Positions 43,341-52,314 of a stretch of 64,000 nucleotides of DNA are shown here, in pieces. The stretch spans positions 28,737 through 92,736 of the forward strand of contig CALCST010000036.1 of the NCBI GenBank assembly GCA_937894065.1. The letters are read 5' to 3'. Position 1 is the stretch's first letter, and each line of letters starts with the position of its first letter. Both the position numbers and the translations under genes were made by a program. The notes beneath the pieces were generated by a model that saw nothing but the letters and a program-made list of their open reading frames with translations, made no database searches and was not told the origin of the DNA. This stretch comes from an uncultured Parabacteroides sp. (GTDB taxonomy: Bacteria > Bacteroidota > Bacteroidia > Bacteroidales > Tannerellaceae).

Positions 43341-45110
43341 ATGAAAAATACATTTTTATTTTTATTCTTATTCTTTTATTTTATTGTTAGCCTTGGTTAT
43401 TCTAATGCTCAGACTGAACTAAAAGTTTTGCAATGGAATATCTGGCAGGAAGGAACAGTCGTTCCCGGAGGATATGATGCGATTGTTAAGGAGATTTCTC
43501 GTTTGAATCCGGATTTCGTGACTTTTAGCGAGGTGCGAAATTATGATGGTACACGTTTCTGTGACAGAATTGTGCAATCTCTTCGTCAAAAGGGAAAGAC
43601 CTATTATTCATTTTTGAGTTATGATTCAGGATTACTAAGCAAATACCCGATAAAAGATTCTACAACTGTTTATCCTCTGAAAGATGACCATGGCAGCATA
43701 TATCGTATGTTGGTTTCCGTTGGAGGACAGAATATTGCCGTTTATACCGCACATTTGGACTATTTGAGTGATGCATATTATAATGTAAGAGGTTATGACG
43801 GTTCAACTTGGAAAGAGATTCCAAAACCAGAAACCATACAGGAAGTGTTGGCTGTGAATGATGCCTCTTTCCGTGACGATGCTATTCGTGAGTTTGTCCG
43901 ATTTGCCAGGAAAGATATCGACGAAGGTAATATTGTTATCTTAGGTGGAGATTTCAATGAACCTTCTCATTTGGATTGGACACGTGAGACAAAGGATTTA
44001 TATGACCATAACGGAATGATAATTCCATGGACAGTACCTTTGATATTGGATAATAGTGGTTTTGTTGATGCCTATCGTGCATTTTATCCCAATGTTCTTG
44101 ATTATCCTGGTTTTACATTCCCTTCAGATAATGAAAAAGTTCCTGTAAATAAATTGACTTGGGCTCCTAAGTCGGATGAACGGGATCGTATAGATTATAT
44201 TTTCTATTATACTCATCGCCGTCTGGAACTGAAAGATGCAGTTATCTTTGGTCCTAAAGGAAGTATAATGAAGAGCCAACGTGTGAAGGAAAAATCCAAA
44301 GATCCATTTATAGAACCTCTTGGAACATGGCCGACGGATCATAAAGGCGTTTTGGTTACATTCAGACTTAAAGATCAGGAATCTTTCGACAAGAGACAGG
44401 AACAATACAAGCTAGTTTGGGAAGATAACTTTGACGGAAATAAGTTTCAGGAAAAATATTGGAGTAAGATTCCTCGCGGGGGATCAGACTGGTGCCGTCA
44501 TATGTCAGATGAAGAAAGTCTTTATGAAGTAAAAGACGGTAATCTGATTCTAAGAGGAAAGGTTAACGATGGCATTGCTCCTAATGATACAGCTCCTTAT
44601 ATTACCGGAGGTCTATATACTAAGGATAAGATGACAATCCGATATGGAAAAGTTGAAGTCCGGGCAAAACTTCAGGGAGCGAAAGGTGCTTGGCCGGCAA
44701 TATGGATGCTTGCCAACGATGAGAAATGGCCTGATGGTGGAGAGATAGACTTAATGGAACGCCTTAATCACGACACTATTGCTTATCAGACAGTCCATTC
44801 ATATTATACTCATGTCCTAAATGAAAAGACTAATCCTAAGCAGGGAGGAATAGCACCGATTGACCCTGACGGATATAATACATATGCAGTGGAAATTTTA
44901 CCGGATAAACTGATATTGTCGATTAATGGTATAGAAACAATTACTTATCCTAAAATAGAAACTGATAAGAAAGGGCAATTTCCGTTTGGCATACCTTCAT
45001 ATTTATTGATAGACATGCAGATTGAAGGAAGTTGGGTAGGAAAGGCAGACCCTAAAGATTATCCTATAGAAATGCAGGTTGATTGGGTAAGATTCTATGA
45101 ATACAAATAA
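43341..45110 (+). CDS. Secreted fusion: endonuclease/exonuclease/phosphatase domain plus GH16 beta-glucanase
   Basis: 589 residues. A signal peptide (to about 24, SNAQ) is followed by an EEP-superfamily domain (about 25-350: LKVLQWNIWQEG, DFVTFSEVRN, GGDFNEPSH, RDRIDYIFYY, TDHKGVLVTF), which has the metal and catalytic residues of Mg-dependent nucleases/phosphodiesterases. A GH16 domain follows (about 365-589: YKLVWEDNFDG, GAKGAWPAIWM, catalytic E468-I-D-L-M-E473, VDWVRFYEYK), a retaining beta-1,3/1,4-glucanase fold. Both active sites look intact. Natural targets are unknown. It starts 5 bases after the DUF4834 gene. Confidence 0.87.
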   Translation: MKNTFLFLFLFFYFIVSLGYSNAQTELKVLQWNIWQEGTVVPGGYDAIVKEISRLNPDFVTFSEVRNYDGTRFCDRIVQSLRQKGKTYYSFLSYDSGLLSKYPIKDSTTVYPLKDDHGSIYRMLVSVGGQNIAVYTAHLDYLSDAYYNVRGYDGSTWKEIPKPETIQEVLAVNDASFRDDAIREFVRFARKDIDEGNIVILGGDFNEPSHLDWTRETKDLYDHNGMIIPWTVPLILDNSGFVDAYRAFYPNVLDYPGFTFPSDNEKVPVNKLTWAPKSDERDRIDYIFYYTHRRLELKDAVIFGPKGSIMKSQRVKEKSKDPFIEPLGTWPTDHKGVLVTFRLKDQESFDKRQEQYKLVWEDNFDGNKFQEKYWSKIPRGGSDWCRHMSDEESLYEVKDGNLILRGKVNDGIAPNDTAPYITGGLYTKDKMTIRYGKVEVRAKLQGAKGAWPAIWMLANDEKWPDGGEIDLMERLNHDTIAYQTVHSYYTHVLNEKTNPKQGGIAPIDPDGYNTYAVEILPDKLILSINGIETITYPKIETDKKGQFPFGIPSYLLIDMQIEGSWVGKADPKDYPIEMQVDWVRFYEYK

Positions 45111-45157
45111 AAAGATAACGACCGGTTGGTGAAATATAGCCGGTCGTTATCTTTTTT
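45111..45157. terminator. Bidirectional terminator overlapping the tadA stop
   Basis: AAAGATAACGACCGG (45111-45125) pairs perfectly over 15 bases with CCGGTCGTTATCTTT (45140-45154). It has T-runs on both sides. The right arm contains the tadA stop codon (45147-45149). Confidence 0.9.
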
Positions 45158-45590
45158 TCTTGAAAAAAGCTTTCATCTCGGCAGCGCACTCTTCTTCCAT
45201 AACGCCGCTTTTTACTGTCGCTTTCGGATGGAATGCTTTTGGCGCATATAAGCTATATCCGCGTTTTTCGTCGGATGCGCCATAAACAATATTGCTGATT
45301 TGAGACCAGCCAATTGCGCCAGCGCACATTATGCATGGCTCAACAGTTACATACAGAGTGCATCCCGTCAGATATTTTGCTCCGAGAACATTTGCTGCGG
45401 CAGTAATAGCAAGCATTTCGGCATGAGCAGTGACGTCATTCAAACGCTCTGTCTGATTGTGAGCTCTTGCTATTATCTGGTTATTACATACAATAACAGC
45501 TCCCACAGGCACTTCTCCTTCTTCGGCTGCTGCCTTAGCCTCAATCAAGGCTTGTTTCATGAAATAATTGTCATCAAAAGGATTAATCAT
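45147..45590 (-). CDS. tadA: tRNA-specific adenosine deaminase / nucleoside deaminase
   Basis: A 147-residue zinc deaminase: HAEMLAI (zinc His and catalytic Glu), then VEPCIMCAGAI (two zinc Cys). GYSLYAPKAFHPKATVKSGV near the end fits TadA, which converts A34 to inosine in tRNA-Arg(ACG); guanine deaminases are related, so the substrate is likely but not proved. Its ATG overlaps the stop of the 75-residue gene upstream (ATGA), implying coupling. Confidence 0.88.
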   Translation of the reverse strand: MINPFDDNYFMKQALIEAKAAAEEGEVPVGAVIVCNNQIIARAHNQTERLNDVTAHAEMLAITAAANVLGAKYLTGCTLYVTVEPCIMCAGAIGWSQISNIVYGASDEKRGYSLYAPKAFHPKATVKSGVMEEECAAEMKAFFKKKR

Positions 45591-45814
45591 CTTCGCATTT
45601 CATTTTCGTTGAACAATGTTGGATAGTCCTTCTCAAGAGTTTTAAGAATATGAGATAGAATAGTTTCTCTGTACCATCTTGATTTGTTTGCAATCTTATA
45701 TTTATGCAAATAGCGGTCCACCATTTTCTGCTCTTCTTCGTTAAGCATAAATGTGACCTTATATACCCTTGGATGATTTGGCTGTGCCGTGGAATATTTG
45801 CGCTCTGTTTTCAT
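45587..45814 (-). CDS. Small hypothetical protein, possible ribbon-helix-helix type
   Basis: 75 residues, highly charged. A beta-strand-like YKVTFMLNEEEQKMVDRYL followed by helices (ANKSRWYRETILSHILKTL) resembles ribbon-helix-helix DNA-binding or MobC-like folds. I do not recognise a named family. It overlaps tadA by 4 bases in an ATGA arrangement and is the first gene of that two-gene unit, so it could be its regulator or simply co-expressed. Confidence 0.6.
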   Translation of the reverse strand: MKTERKYSTAQPNHPRVYKVTFMLNEEEQKMVDRYLHKYKIANKSRWYRETILSHILKTLEKDYPTLFNENEMRR

Positions 45815-45903
45815 AAGTGCAAATGTACGAATATATTAATGTAGAAGAGAAACATAATTGTAGTAAAATTTATAATAATATCACTAAAAGATGAAATGAT
45901 TCT

Positions 45904-45911
45904 TATCTTTG
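45904..45911 (+). promoter_or_regulatory. -7 box of the yraN-birA unit
   Basis: TATCTTTG, 42 bases before the ATG at 45954. Confidence 0.55.
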
Positions 45912-45953
45912 CGTGAATCAAGATGATATTAGTCGGAAAATATATTTATAAAT

Positions 45954-46325
45954 ATGGCTAAAGCATACGAAACAGGAAAAGAAGGTGAATATGAAGCCCG
46001 TTTATATCTGGAGAAAAATGGTTATAATATTCTGCATATGAATTGGCACTATCACCATTTTGAATTGGATATAGTGGCTGAGAAGGATGGAATGATTATA
46101 GTCGTTGAAGTAAAAACCCGTTCTTCTGATTATCTGGTTTCACCGGAAGATTCTGTTGATAACCGGAAAATTCGCCGTATTGTGAGCGCTACCGATTCAT
46201 ACGTCAGATATTTCAATTTGGCAATGCCTGTCCGTTTTGATATTATTTCGTTAGTGAAAAATAAAGACGGCAGTTATGTTGTTGAGGAACATTTTGAAGA
46301 TGCTTTTTTCGCACCAATAAAATGA
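45954..46325 (+). CDS. YraN/UPF0102-family protein
   Basis: 123 residues, starting MAKAYETGKEGEYEARLYLE, then HHFELDIVAEKDGMIIVVEVKTRSS, the PD-(D/E)XK-like pattern (E-L-D and E-V-K) of UPF0102. It resembles Holliday-junction resolvases, but no activity has been firmly assigned. It is 35 bases upstream of birA on the same strand. Confidence 0.9.
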   Translation: MAKAYETGKEGEYEARLYLEKNGYNILHMNWHYHHFELDIVAEKDGMIIVVEVKTRSSDYLVSPEDSVDNRKIRRIVSATDSYVRYFNLAMPVRFDIISLVKNKDGSYVVEEHFEDAFFAPIK

Positions 46326-46360
46326 TATTTCTAAATTACCTAAGAAAATAAGAGCTTTAT

Positions 46361-47113
46361 ATGAATAACAATGAAGAAAATACACCTCGTATAATACATT
46401 TGAAGGAAACAAACTCTACAAATGCGTATTTGAGAAATTTGCTTCAAACTGAACGCTTGCCTGAAGGCAGTGTTGTGTATGTTGATTTCCAGACTGCCGG
46501 ACGTGGACAGCTCGGGAATGTTTGGGAATCGGAAGAAGGAAAGAATATAACTTTCAGTGTAGTGATTTATCCAGATGTTATTCCGGCAAATATGCAGTTC
46601 GTAATTTCGGAGATTGCGGCATTGAGTGTTAAGGAAACATTGGATTGCTATACAGACGGATGTACTGTAAAATGGCCGAATGATGTTTATTGGCACGACA
46701 AGAAAATATGCGGAATGCTAATCGAGAATGATTTGTCCGGTAAATTCATTTACCAGTCTATTCTCGGTATTGGGATAAACATAAACCAGCAGATTTTCCG
46801 TGGCGATGCTCCTAATCCAATATCTCTTTCATTGGTTACTGGAAAAGAATACGACAGAGATGAAGTGCTTTCTAAATTCCTTGAAATATTCTATGATAAA
46901 TATCTGACAGTGCTGAAAGGTGATTTGGATGTAATACACAAAACCTATAAAGCCGCTTTGTATCGTGGCGAAGGCTTTTATCCATATAAAGATGAAAACG
47001 GAACATTCAATGCCTGTATTCACGAAATTGAACCATCCGGACATATGTTACTACGCCTGGAAAATGGAGAAATACGCCGTTATGCATTCAAGGAAGTTTC
47101 AGTAGTTTTATAA
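46361..47113 (+). CDS. birA: Biotin--[acetyl-CoA-carboxylase] ligase
   Basis: 250 residues without an N-terminal DNA-binding domain, so it is a class I (non-regulatory) biotin ligase. Motifs: ETNSTNAYLRNL, QTAGRGQLGNVWESEEGKN (biotinyl-AMP loop), VKWPNDVYWHDKKICGMLIE and LGIGININQ. It attaches biotin to the carrier protein of biotin carboxylases in the cytosol. Confidence 0.94.
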   Translation: MNNNEENTPRIIHLKETNSTNAYLRNLLQTERLPEGSVVYVDFQTAGRGQLGNVWESEEGKNITFSVVIYPDVIPANMQFVISEIAALSVKETLDCYTDGCTVKWPNDVYWHDKKICGMLIENDLSGKFIYQSILGIGININQQIFRGDAPNPISLSLVTGKEYDRDEVLSKFLEIFYDKYLTVLKGDLDVIHKTYKAALYRGEGFYPYKDENGTFNACIHEIEPSGHMLLRLENGEIRRYAFKEVSVVL

Positions 47114-47118
47114 ATAAA

Positions 47119-47156
47119 GACAGCGATTCCCTTTCCGCCGATAGAGAATCGCTGTC
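47119..47156. terminator. Terminator hairpin between birA and GH97
   Basis: GACAGCGATTC (47119-47129) pairs with GAATCGCTGTC (47146-47156). The T-rich tract is on the leftward side, so it ends the GH97 transcript best. It may also stop birA, whose stop codon is 5 bases away. Confidence 0.75.
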
Positions 47157-47184
47157 CAACAAGTTAGGAATTGATTTTGGTCAT

Positions 47185-47250
47185 ACAAATGTATATACAT
47201 TATATTACAGATGTGTAACACTTGTATTACGGTATTATTACGTGAGTGAC
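47185..47250. repeat. Tandem palindrome array H (22-bp period, three units)
   Basis: Three 22-bp units start at 47185, 47207 and 47229, opening ACAAATGT, ACAGATGT and ACGGTATT. Each is an imperfect palindrome (ATGTATATACAT; GTGTAACAC; ACGGTATTATTACGT). The first two are similar, the third diverged. The array lies between convergent birA and GH97. Confidence 0.65.
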
Positions 47251-47269
47251 TCAACTTCTTCCCTGAAAC

Positions 47270-49243
47270 TTATTTTTTAATCATCTTCATAGCAAAACCA
47301 CCACCTGAAGCAAAATGTATTTTAACCTTTGAATTCTTGTCAATCTGGATAGTTTCAACAGCGAAGTCTTCTGCATTCTTTGATGCGTTTATACCATCTT
47401 TAAATAATGTAGCAGTATATTTTTCACCTTCACCAAGGAAAGAGAAGTCAAGTTCAATATCTCTTTCGTCCCAGTTAGTCAAGCCGCCGATATACCAGTT
47501 GTTGTCTTTCTGGCGTGCAGAAACAATATATTCGCCTAATTTACCTTTCAGAATCTTAGTATCATCAACTTCCACTGGAATAGAAGCAATGAAGTTCAGA
47601 CATTCCGGTTCTTCACGATAATTGCTCGGAGCGTCGCAAAGCATTGTGAACGGAGAATCGTGTACGATATAAGTAGCCAGCTGATGGCAGCGTGTTCCCA
47701 TACTAGCCGGAGTATAATACATTGCCTTGAAATCTCTCTTAGTAGCATTGCGCATAGCACCAGGAGTATAGTCAACATATCCGCACATCATTCTGATAAA
47801 TGGGAAAGTAACATCATAAAGTGGCATATTCTTTTCAAGTTTAGTCCACTTCACTTCTTCCATACCGAATACGCTCTCATAGTTGATTACGTTCGGATAA
47901 GTTCTGTTCAATCCTGTTGGTTTGTAGATACCATGGTAATCCAGCATAAGTTTGTATTTTGCTGCAACTTCAGCAATACGGTAAATCATTTCAACTCCAG
48001 TCTGGTCATCACGGTCAAGGAAGTCCACCTTGAAACCTTTTATTCCCATTTCCGAATATTTCTTGCAAGCTTCCTCAAGCTGGTCGTCAAGGACGTTGAA
48101 CACAGTCCACAGTACGATATCCACACCCTTACTTTTTCCATAAGCAACAAGTTCAGGAAGGTCAATTTCCGGAACAGTTGTCAACATATCGCCTTTTTTA
48201 GGATTATACCATCCTTCGTCCATAACAATATATTCAAGTTTGTTTTCGGCAGCGAAGTCGATATAATGTTTGTATGTTGTCATATTTATGCCGGATTCGA
48301 AATCAACACCTTTCAAATTCCAGTCGTTCCACCATTCCCAAGCCACTTTGCCCGGTTTAACCCACGAATAATCACCGATTCTGTTTGGAGAAGCCAAAGC
48401 ATATACCAGATTGTTTACCGGCATTTCTCTGTCATCTTCAGTTATAGCTAATATTCTCCAAGGATAATCACGAGTTCCTTCGGTACGTGCAATATAATCT
48501 TCGGTATCAGTAACCATCATCTGGCAACGGGTTGGATGAATCTTTGTTGCTTTCGGATATTTTGCAAATGTACCTTTAAGTGTTGTGTTGTTTTGTGGAA
48601 CAACAAACATGCCTGGATAAGCCTCCAAATCAGATTCCATCAACGTAACTTTTACGCTTCCACAATCAACAGTTGCCGGAAGGAAAGCCCACTGCTTACG
48701 TGCTTTTGAAAGTTTTTCAACAGAATAGATATTTTGGAAAGCCATAGCTTCAGGCTTCTTTTCATTTGTTGTATAAGGCAGATAAGAAGTATAATCGCCG
48801 GCAAAATTGAATTCAGCAGTTTCGTCTTTGATTATAAGTTCATCTTTTTCTGCAGTTTTCAGGCGATAAGCAACACCGTCGTCATATGCTCTGAATTCAA
48901 CACTCCATTTACTCTTGAATTTTAGTTCTATCACGTTTGCAGTTTCCTGGAACGAAGGGAAGCGATAGAAAGGAGAAACAACTTCCCGGTCGATTTTGCT
49001 TTCTTTCTTTGATGCTTTTTCTGCAGAAAATACATCTTCATTTCCGGTAAGGCCTATTTTGCTGTCTTTCATAATCAGCTCGTCCTTGTGGAAAATAGAA
49101 TAAGAGAGTTCTTTTTCTCCGGTTGTGATTTCTACCTTGATGTCTTTGTCGGGCGATAACAATGTGTATATCTTTGAGGCTGCCCAAGCCGGTAAGTTGC
49201 AGCACAACAGAAGAAGTGCGCATACAGTTGCTGAGTTTTTCAT
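47270..49243 (-). CDS. Glycoside hydrolase family 97 enzyme
   Basis: 657 residues, signal peptide (to about 21), N-terminal beta-super-sandwich (about 22-290), TIM barrel (about 295-560) and C-terminal beta domain. Family features: WWNDWNLKGVDFESGINMTTYKHYIDFAAE, IVMDEGWY, GFKVDFLDRDDQ with Asp407, YHGIYKPTGLNRTYPN and NYESVFGMEEVKW. GH97 includes inverting alpha-glucosidases (SusB) and retaining alpha-galactosidases; an Asp in KVDF fits the retaining group, so an alpha-galactosidase-like activity is a fair guess. Periplasmic. It is not next to a SusC/D pair. Confidence 0.92.
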   Translation of the reverse strand: MKNSATVCALLLLCCNLPAWAASKIYTLLSPDKDIKVEITTGEKELSYSIFHKDELIMKDSKIGLTGNEDVFSAEKASKKESKIDREVVSPFYRFPSFQETANVIELKFKSKWSVEFRAYDDGVAYRLKTAEKDELIIKDETAEFNFAGDYTSYLPYTTNEKKPEAMAFQNIYSVEKLSKARKQWAFLPATVDCGSVKVTLMESDLEAYPGMFVVPQNNTTLKGTFAKYPKATKIHPTRCQMMVTDTEDYIARTEGTRDYPWRILAITEDDREMPVNNLVYALASPNRIGDYSWVKPGKVAWEWWNDWNLKGVDFESGINMTTYKHYIDFAAENKLEYIVMDEGWYNPKKGDMLTTVPEIDLPELVAYGKSKGVDIVLWTVFNVLDDQLEEACKKYSEMGIKGFKVDFLDRDDQTGVEMIYRIAEVAAKYKLMLDYHGIYKPTGLNRTYPNVINYESVFGMEEVKWTKLEKNMPLYDVTFPFIRMMCGYVDYTPGAMRNATKRDFKAMYYTPASMGTRCHQLATYIVHDSPFTMLCDAPSNYREEPECLNFIASIPVEVDDTKILKGKLGEYIVSARQKDNNWYIGGLTNWDERDIELDFSFLGEGEKYTATLFKDGINASKNAEDFAVETIQIDKNSKVKIHFASGGGFAMKMIKK

Positions 49244-49427
49244 ATATATTATTTTTAAGTTGCTTTTCTGCGGTAAAGATATGGAAATATTTTAAATATT
49301 GGCAATACTTTTTGAAACTTGAACAGTTAATGAGATAGCAGACTTTGGCTAAGAGTTATAAATGTTAAAATCAGTACTTTATAGCGTATGAATATTGTCG
49401 GATTCTAGGTCCGGACCTATGGTGAAA

Positions 49428-49515
49428 TACGTCTATATATATTCTGAATTACTTCCGTATTTATTGGGGAATACTTCCGTATATATTTGGAAGTGCTTCC
49501 GTATATATTTTTTGT
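49428..49515. repeat. Tandem palindrome array C (22-bp period, three to four units)
   Basis: TTCCGTAT starts at 49453, 49475 and 49497 (22 bp steps). A degenerate fourth unit precedes it at 49431. A unit reads TTCCGTATATATTTGGAAG, an imperfect palindrome TTCC...GGAA. Just upstream is a perfect 14-bp palindrome, TAGGTCCGGACCTA (49406-49419). The 499-base gap 49244-49742 contains these and no gene that I can support. Confidence 0.8.
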
Positions 49516-49742
49516 CTCATTTTTTGATATTTTCTCAGTTATATTTATTATCCGTCTCTATATACTGGAAGTTTTCGAAGAGAAGTTTCACAACTCTGTT
49601 ATATGTTTAGTAAACAGTGGAATATGGTGATTTATGTGTGATTTGTGAATTTTGTATTTGGAATATCCCTTGTTTTGAAAAAGAGCTGCCTATGTTTCCG
49701 AAAAAACGTCGGCATCTTTTTTCAAAAACATTACGATGTTTT

Positions 49743-50447
49743 TTACCAGGAGTTAATCGAGATTCCTTTCATCTCCGCTCTCAAAGCCTTTGCCTTATTG
49801 TCTGTCACCTTATCCATCAGTGCCCAAAATCTGTCGCTGTGATTCATTTCTATAGTATGGCAAAGTTCGTGCAGGATTACGTAGTCGATAAGATGCCAGG
49901 GCAATCGCATAAGAAAAAGCGAGAGATTGATGTTTTTGCTTGTCGAACAACTTCCCCAGCGGGATTTGCTGCTGTTGATTTTTATCTGTTTGAACGAAAA
50001 ACCGAACTTACGTGCCAAAACTAATGCCCGTTGTGGAAGCAGTCGCTTCGCTTCGTGGCGCATGGCAGATATAAGCATATTGTTCAGTATTTCCTGAATT
50101 TCACTTCTGTTGAAATCAGTGAAATTAGGACATGCTATGTTTAGAATCCCGTTTTTAAGAGACATATAAAAGTTTTCTCTTTCGCACCGGTATATATTTA
50201 CCTGAAAAGAGGCAGTTTTGATAACAGAGTTTTCGCTTATGACAGAATGTTTGGGCTGACTGTCTAGAATAGATTTGATTTTTCCTTTGTTTTTCAGAAT
50301 GAAGGAAAGCATATAGTCGATGTTTCCACATTCTGGCATAACTGCATAAACCTCACCGTTTTTGATTTTTACGGAGTAGCTTTTTGCTCTCGGATTGAGC
50401 TTTATGATAACCCGTCCCAGTTCTTTGTCGTCAAAATATTTTTCCAT
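49743..50447 (-). CDS. YgjP-like (M48/DUF45) metallopeptidase-fold protein
   Basis: 234 residues, DUF45 family with the zinc motif HELCHTIEMNHSDRFW near residue 190 and a preceding SKSRWGSCSTSKNINLS. An N-terminal region of two beta-sheet motifs (about 1-100) precedes it. It is often called a SprT-like or M48-type metal-dependent hydrolase; no substrate is known. It starts upstream of a repeat at 50479-50554. At its stop lies a short AT-rich hairpin (AAAAACAT/ATGTTTTT, 49724-49743) that may end transcription. Confidence 0.85.
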   Translation of the reverse strand: MEKYFDDKELGRVIIKLNPRAKSYSVKIKNGEVYAVMPECGNIDYMLSFILKNKGKIKSILDSQPKHSVISENSVIKTASFQVNIYRCERENFYMSLKNGILNIACPNFTDFNRSEIQEILNNMLISAMRHEAKRLLPQRALVLARKFGFSFKQIKINSSKSRWGSCSTSKNINLSLFLMRLPWHLIDYVILHELCHTIEMNHSDRFWALMDKVTDNKAKALRAEMKGISINSW

Positions 50448-50478
50448 AATTGGAGCAAAGATAGTTAATGTGTTAAAG

Positions 50479-50554
50479 GTAACAAGCCTTCAGATACAAC
50501 TTGACAAAATAATCCCCCTTGTCAACTTGTCCCCTTGTTCTCTCGTCCCCTGTT
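50479..50554. repeat. Octamer-period repeat upstream of gpmI
   Basis: The left part has GGTAACAAGCCTTCAGATAC and ACTTGACAAAAT. The right part has four 8-bp steps, CTTGTCAA, CTTGTCCC, CTTGTTCT, CTCGTCCC (50518-50549). It ends about 20 bases before the -33 element of gpmI. Confidence 0.78.
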
Positions 50555-50571
50555 AAATCATTATTCATTCA

Positions 50572-50603
50572 TTTGATTAATATAATGATAATTTGTATCT
50601 TTG
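50572..50603 (+). promoter_or_regulatory. Promoter of gpmI
   Basis: TTTG (50572-50575), 20 bases, TATCTTTG (50596-50603). The leader before the ATG at 50671 is about 60 bases. Confidence 0.8.
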
Positions 50604-50670
50604 CATGGTTAAAATAGGTATTTGTAAAAGATAATCAAAGCGTTATTTTTAAATTAAATAATATAGAGAT

Positions 50671-52185
50671 ATGGCTAAAAAAGCACTATTAATGATTTTG
50701 GATGGTTGGGGCTTTGGTGACAAAGGCAAAGATGATGTTATTTTCAACACTCCAACTCCGTATTGGGATTCTTTGTTGGCAAATTATCCTTACTCACAGT
50801 TGCAGGCAAGTGGTGAGAATGTAGGTTTGCCAGACGGTCAGATGGGTAACTCTGAAGTTGGTCACTTGAATATCGGTGCCGGCCGAATTGTTTATCAGGA
50901 CTTGGTTAAGATTAACCGTGCTTGTGCCGACAACAGCATTATGCAGAATAAAGAAGTAGTGTCTGCTTTCTCATATGCAAAAGAAAATGGAAAGAATATC
51001 CACTTTATGGGTCTTACTTCAAACGGTGGTGTTCACTCTTCATTGGATCACTTGTTCAAATTGTGCGATATCGCAAAAGAATATGGTTTGGAAAACACTT
51101 TCATCCACTGTTTCATGGATGGTCGTGACACAGACCCTAAGAGCGGTAAAGGTTTTATCGAAGAACTTTCTGCTCACTGCGAAAAATCAGCTGGTAAAAT
51201 TGCTTCAATCATCGGTCGTTTCTATGCAATGGACCGCGATAAACGTTGGGAACGTGTAAAAGAAGCATACGATTTGTTGGTTAACGGTGTAGGTAAAAAA
51301 GCAACTTGCATGGTTCAGGCAATGCAGGAATCTTATGACGAAGGTGTAACTGACGAGTTCATCAAACCTATCGTTAATGCTAATGTTGACGGTACAATCA
51401 AGGAAGGTGACGTAGTAATCTTCTTCAACTACCGTAACGACCGTGCTAAAGAATTGACAATTGTTCTTACTCAGCAGGATATGCCTGAAAACGGAATGAA
51501 GACTATCCCAGGTTTGCAGTATTACTGCATGACTCCGTATGATGCTTCATTCAAAGGTGTTCACATCTTGTTCGACAAGGAAAATGTTCAGAATACTTTG
51601 GGCGAATATCTTGCTAATAATGGCAAGACTCAGTTGCACATTGCTGAAACTGAAAAATATGCTCACGTTACATTCTTCTTCAACGGTGGTCGTGAAACTC
51701 CGTATGAAAACGAAGAACGTATCCTTGTTCCTTCTCCAAAAGTTGCAACATACGACTTGAAGCCAGAAATGAGTGCATACGAAGTTAAAGACAAATTGGT
51801 TGAAGCTATCAACACTCAGAAATATGACTTCATTGTTGTTAACTACGCTAACGGTGATATGGTTGGTCACACTGGTATCTATGAAGCAATCGAAAAGGCT
51901 GTTGTTGCTATCGACAATTGCGTGAAAGATACAGTTGAAGCTGCTAAAGCAAATGATTATGAAGTAATCATCATCGCTGACCACGGTAACGCTGACCATG
52001 CATTGAACGAAGACGGCACTCCAAACACAGCTCACTCTTTGAATCCTGTTCCATTTGTTTATGTAACAGAAAACAAAGCTGCTAAAGTAGAGAACGGTGT
52101 TCTTGCTGACGTTGCTCCTTCTATCCTTCACATCTTGGGTATGGAACAGCCGGCTGAGATGACTGGAAAGTGCTTGATAAAATAA
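50671..52185 (+). CDS. gpmI: 2,3-bisphosphoglycerate-independent phosphoglycerate mutase
   Basis: 504 residues, alkaline-phosphatase superfamily. MILDGWGFG gives the first metal Asp, [15 protein letters not shown] the catalytic Ser61, [22 protein letters not shown] and a late [12 protein letters not shown] the second metal site. It interconverts 3- and 2-phosphoglycerate using two Mn2+. Codon choice looks optimised (many AAC, ATC, CGT), consistent with high expression. Confidence 0.97.
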   Translation: MAKKALLMILDGWGFGDKGKDDVIFNTPTPYWDSLLANYPYSQLQASGENVGLPDGQMGNSEVGHLNIGAGRIVYQDLVKINRACADNSIMQNKEVVSAFSYAKENGKNIHFMGLTSNGGVHSSLDHLFKLCDIAKEYGLENTFIHCFMDGRDTDPKSGKGFIEELSAHCEKSAGKIASIIGRFYAMDRDKRWERVKEAYDLLVNGVGKKATCMVQAMQESYDEGVTDEFIKPIVNANVDGTIKEGDVVIFFNYRNDRAKELTIVLTQQDMPENGMKTIPGLQYYCMTPYDASFKGVHILFDKENVQNTLGEYLANNGKTQLHIAETEKYAHVTFFFNGGRETPYENEERILVPSPKVATYDLKPEMSAYEVKDKLVEAINTQKYDFIVVNYANGDMVGHTGIYEAIEKAVVAIDNCVKDTVEAAKANDYEVIIIADHGNADHALNEDGTPNTAHSLNPVPFVYVTENKAAKVENGVLADVAPSILHILGMEQPAEMTGKCLIK

Positions 52186-52193
52186 TAAGTAAA

Positions 52194-52231
52194 TTGAAAA
52201 TTGAAAGTTGAAAATTTGAGACTTGAGATTT
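52194..52231. repeat. Short AT-rich direct repeat after gpmI
   Basis: AATTGAAAATTGAAAGTTG and further AAAATTTGAGACTTGAG repeat a motif of about 8-10 bp (ATTGAAA). It starts 8 bases after the gpmI stop. It differs from the octamer family at other sites. Confidence 0.55.
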
Positions 52232-52280
52232 TTTGATAATACAAAATGCAGGATAGAGATAATATTATCCGCACAAAATC

Positions 52281-52314
52281 ATATGCGTTTGCTATTCGTA
52301 TAGTAAACGCATAT
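52281..52314. terminator. Strong hairpin between gpmI and the DUF3109 gene
   Basis: ATATGCGTTTGCTAT (52281-52295) pairs with ATAGTAAACGCATAT (52300-52314), 14 of 15 positions, 4-base loop. It stands 14 bases before the DUF3109 start codon. It may end the gpmI message or shape the leader of the next gene; there is only a weak T-run. Confidence 0.55.

Noticed and set aside
47660..48451. Open frame of 263 codons antisense to GH97
   Set aside because: The GH97 reading on the other strand has strong family motifs throughout; this is its shadow.
49617..50024. Open frame of 135 codons opposite the YgjP-like gene
   Set aside because: Overlaps the metallopeptidase motif region on the opposite strand and has no conserved features.
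51547..52131. Open frame of 194 codons antisense to gpmI
   Set aside because: Shadow of a highly expressed, codon-biased gene; the translation is low in complexity.
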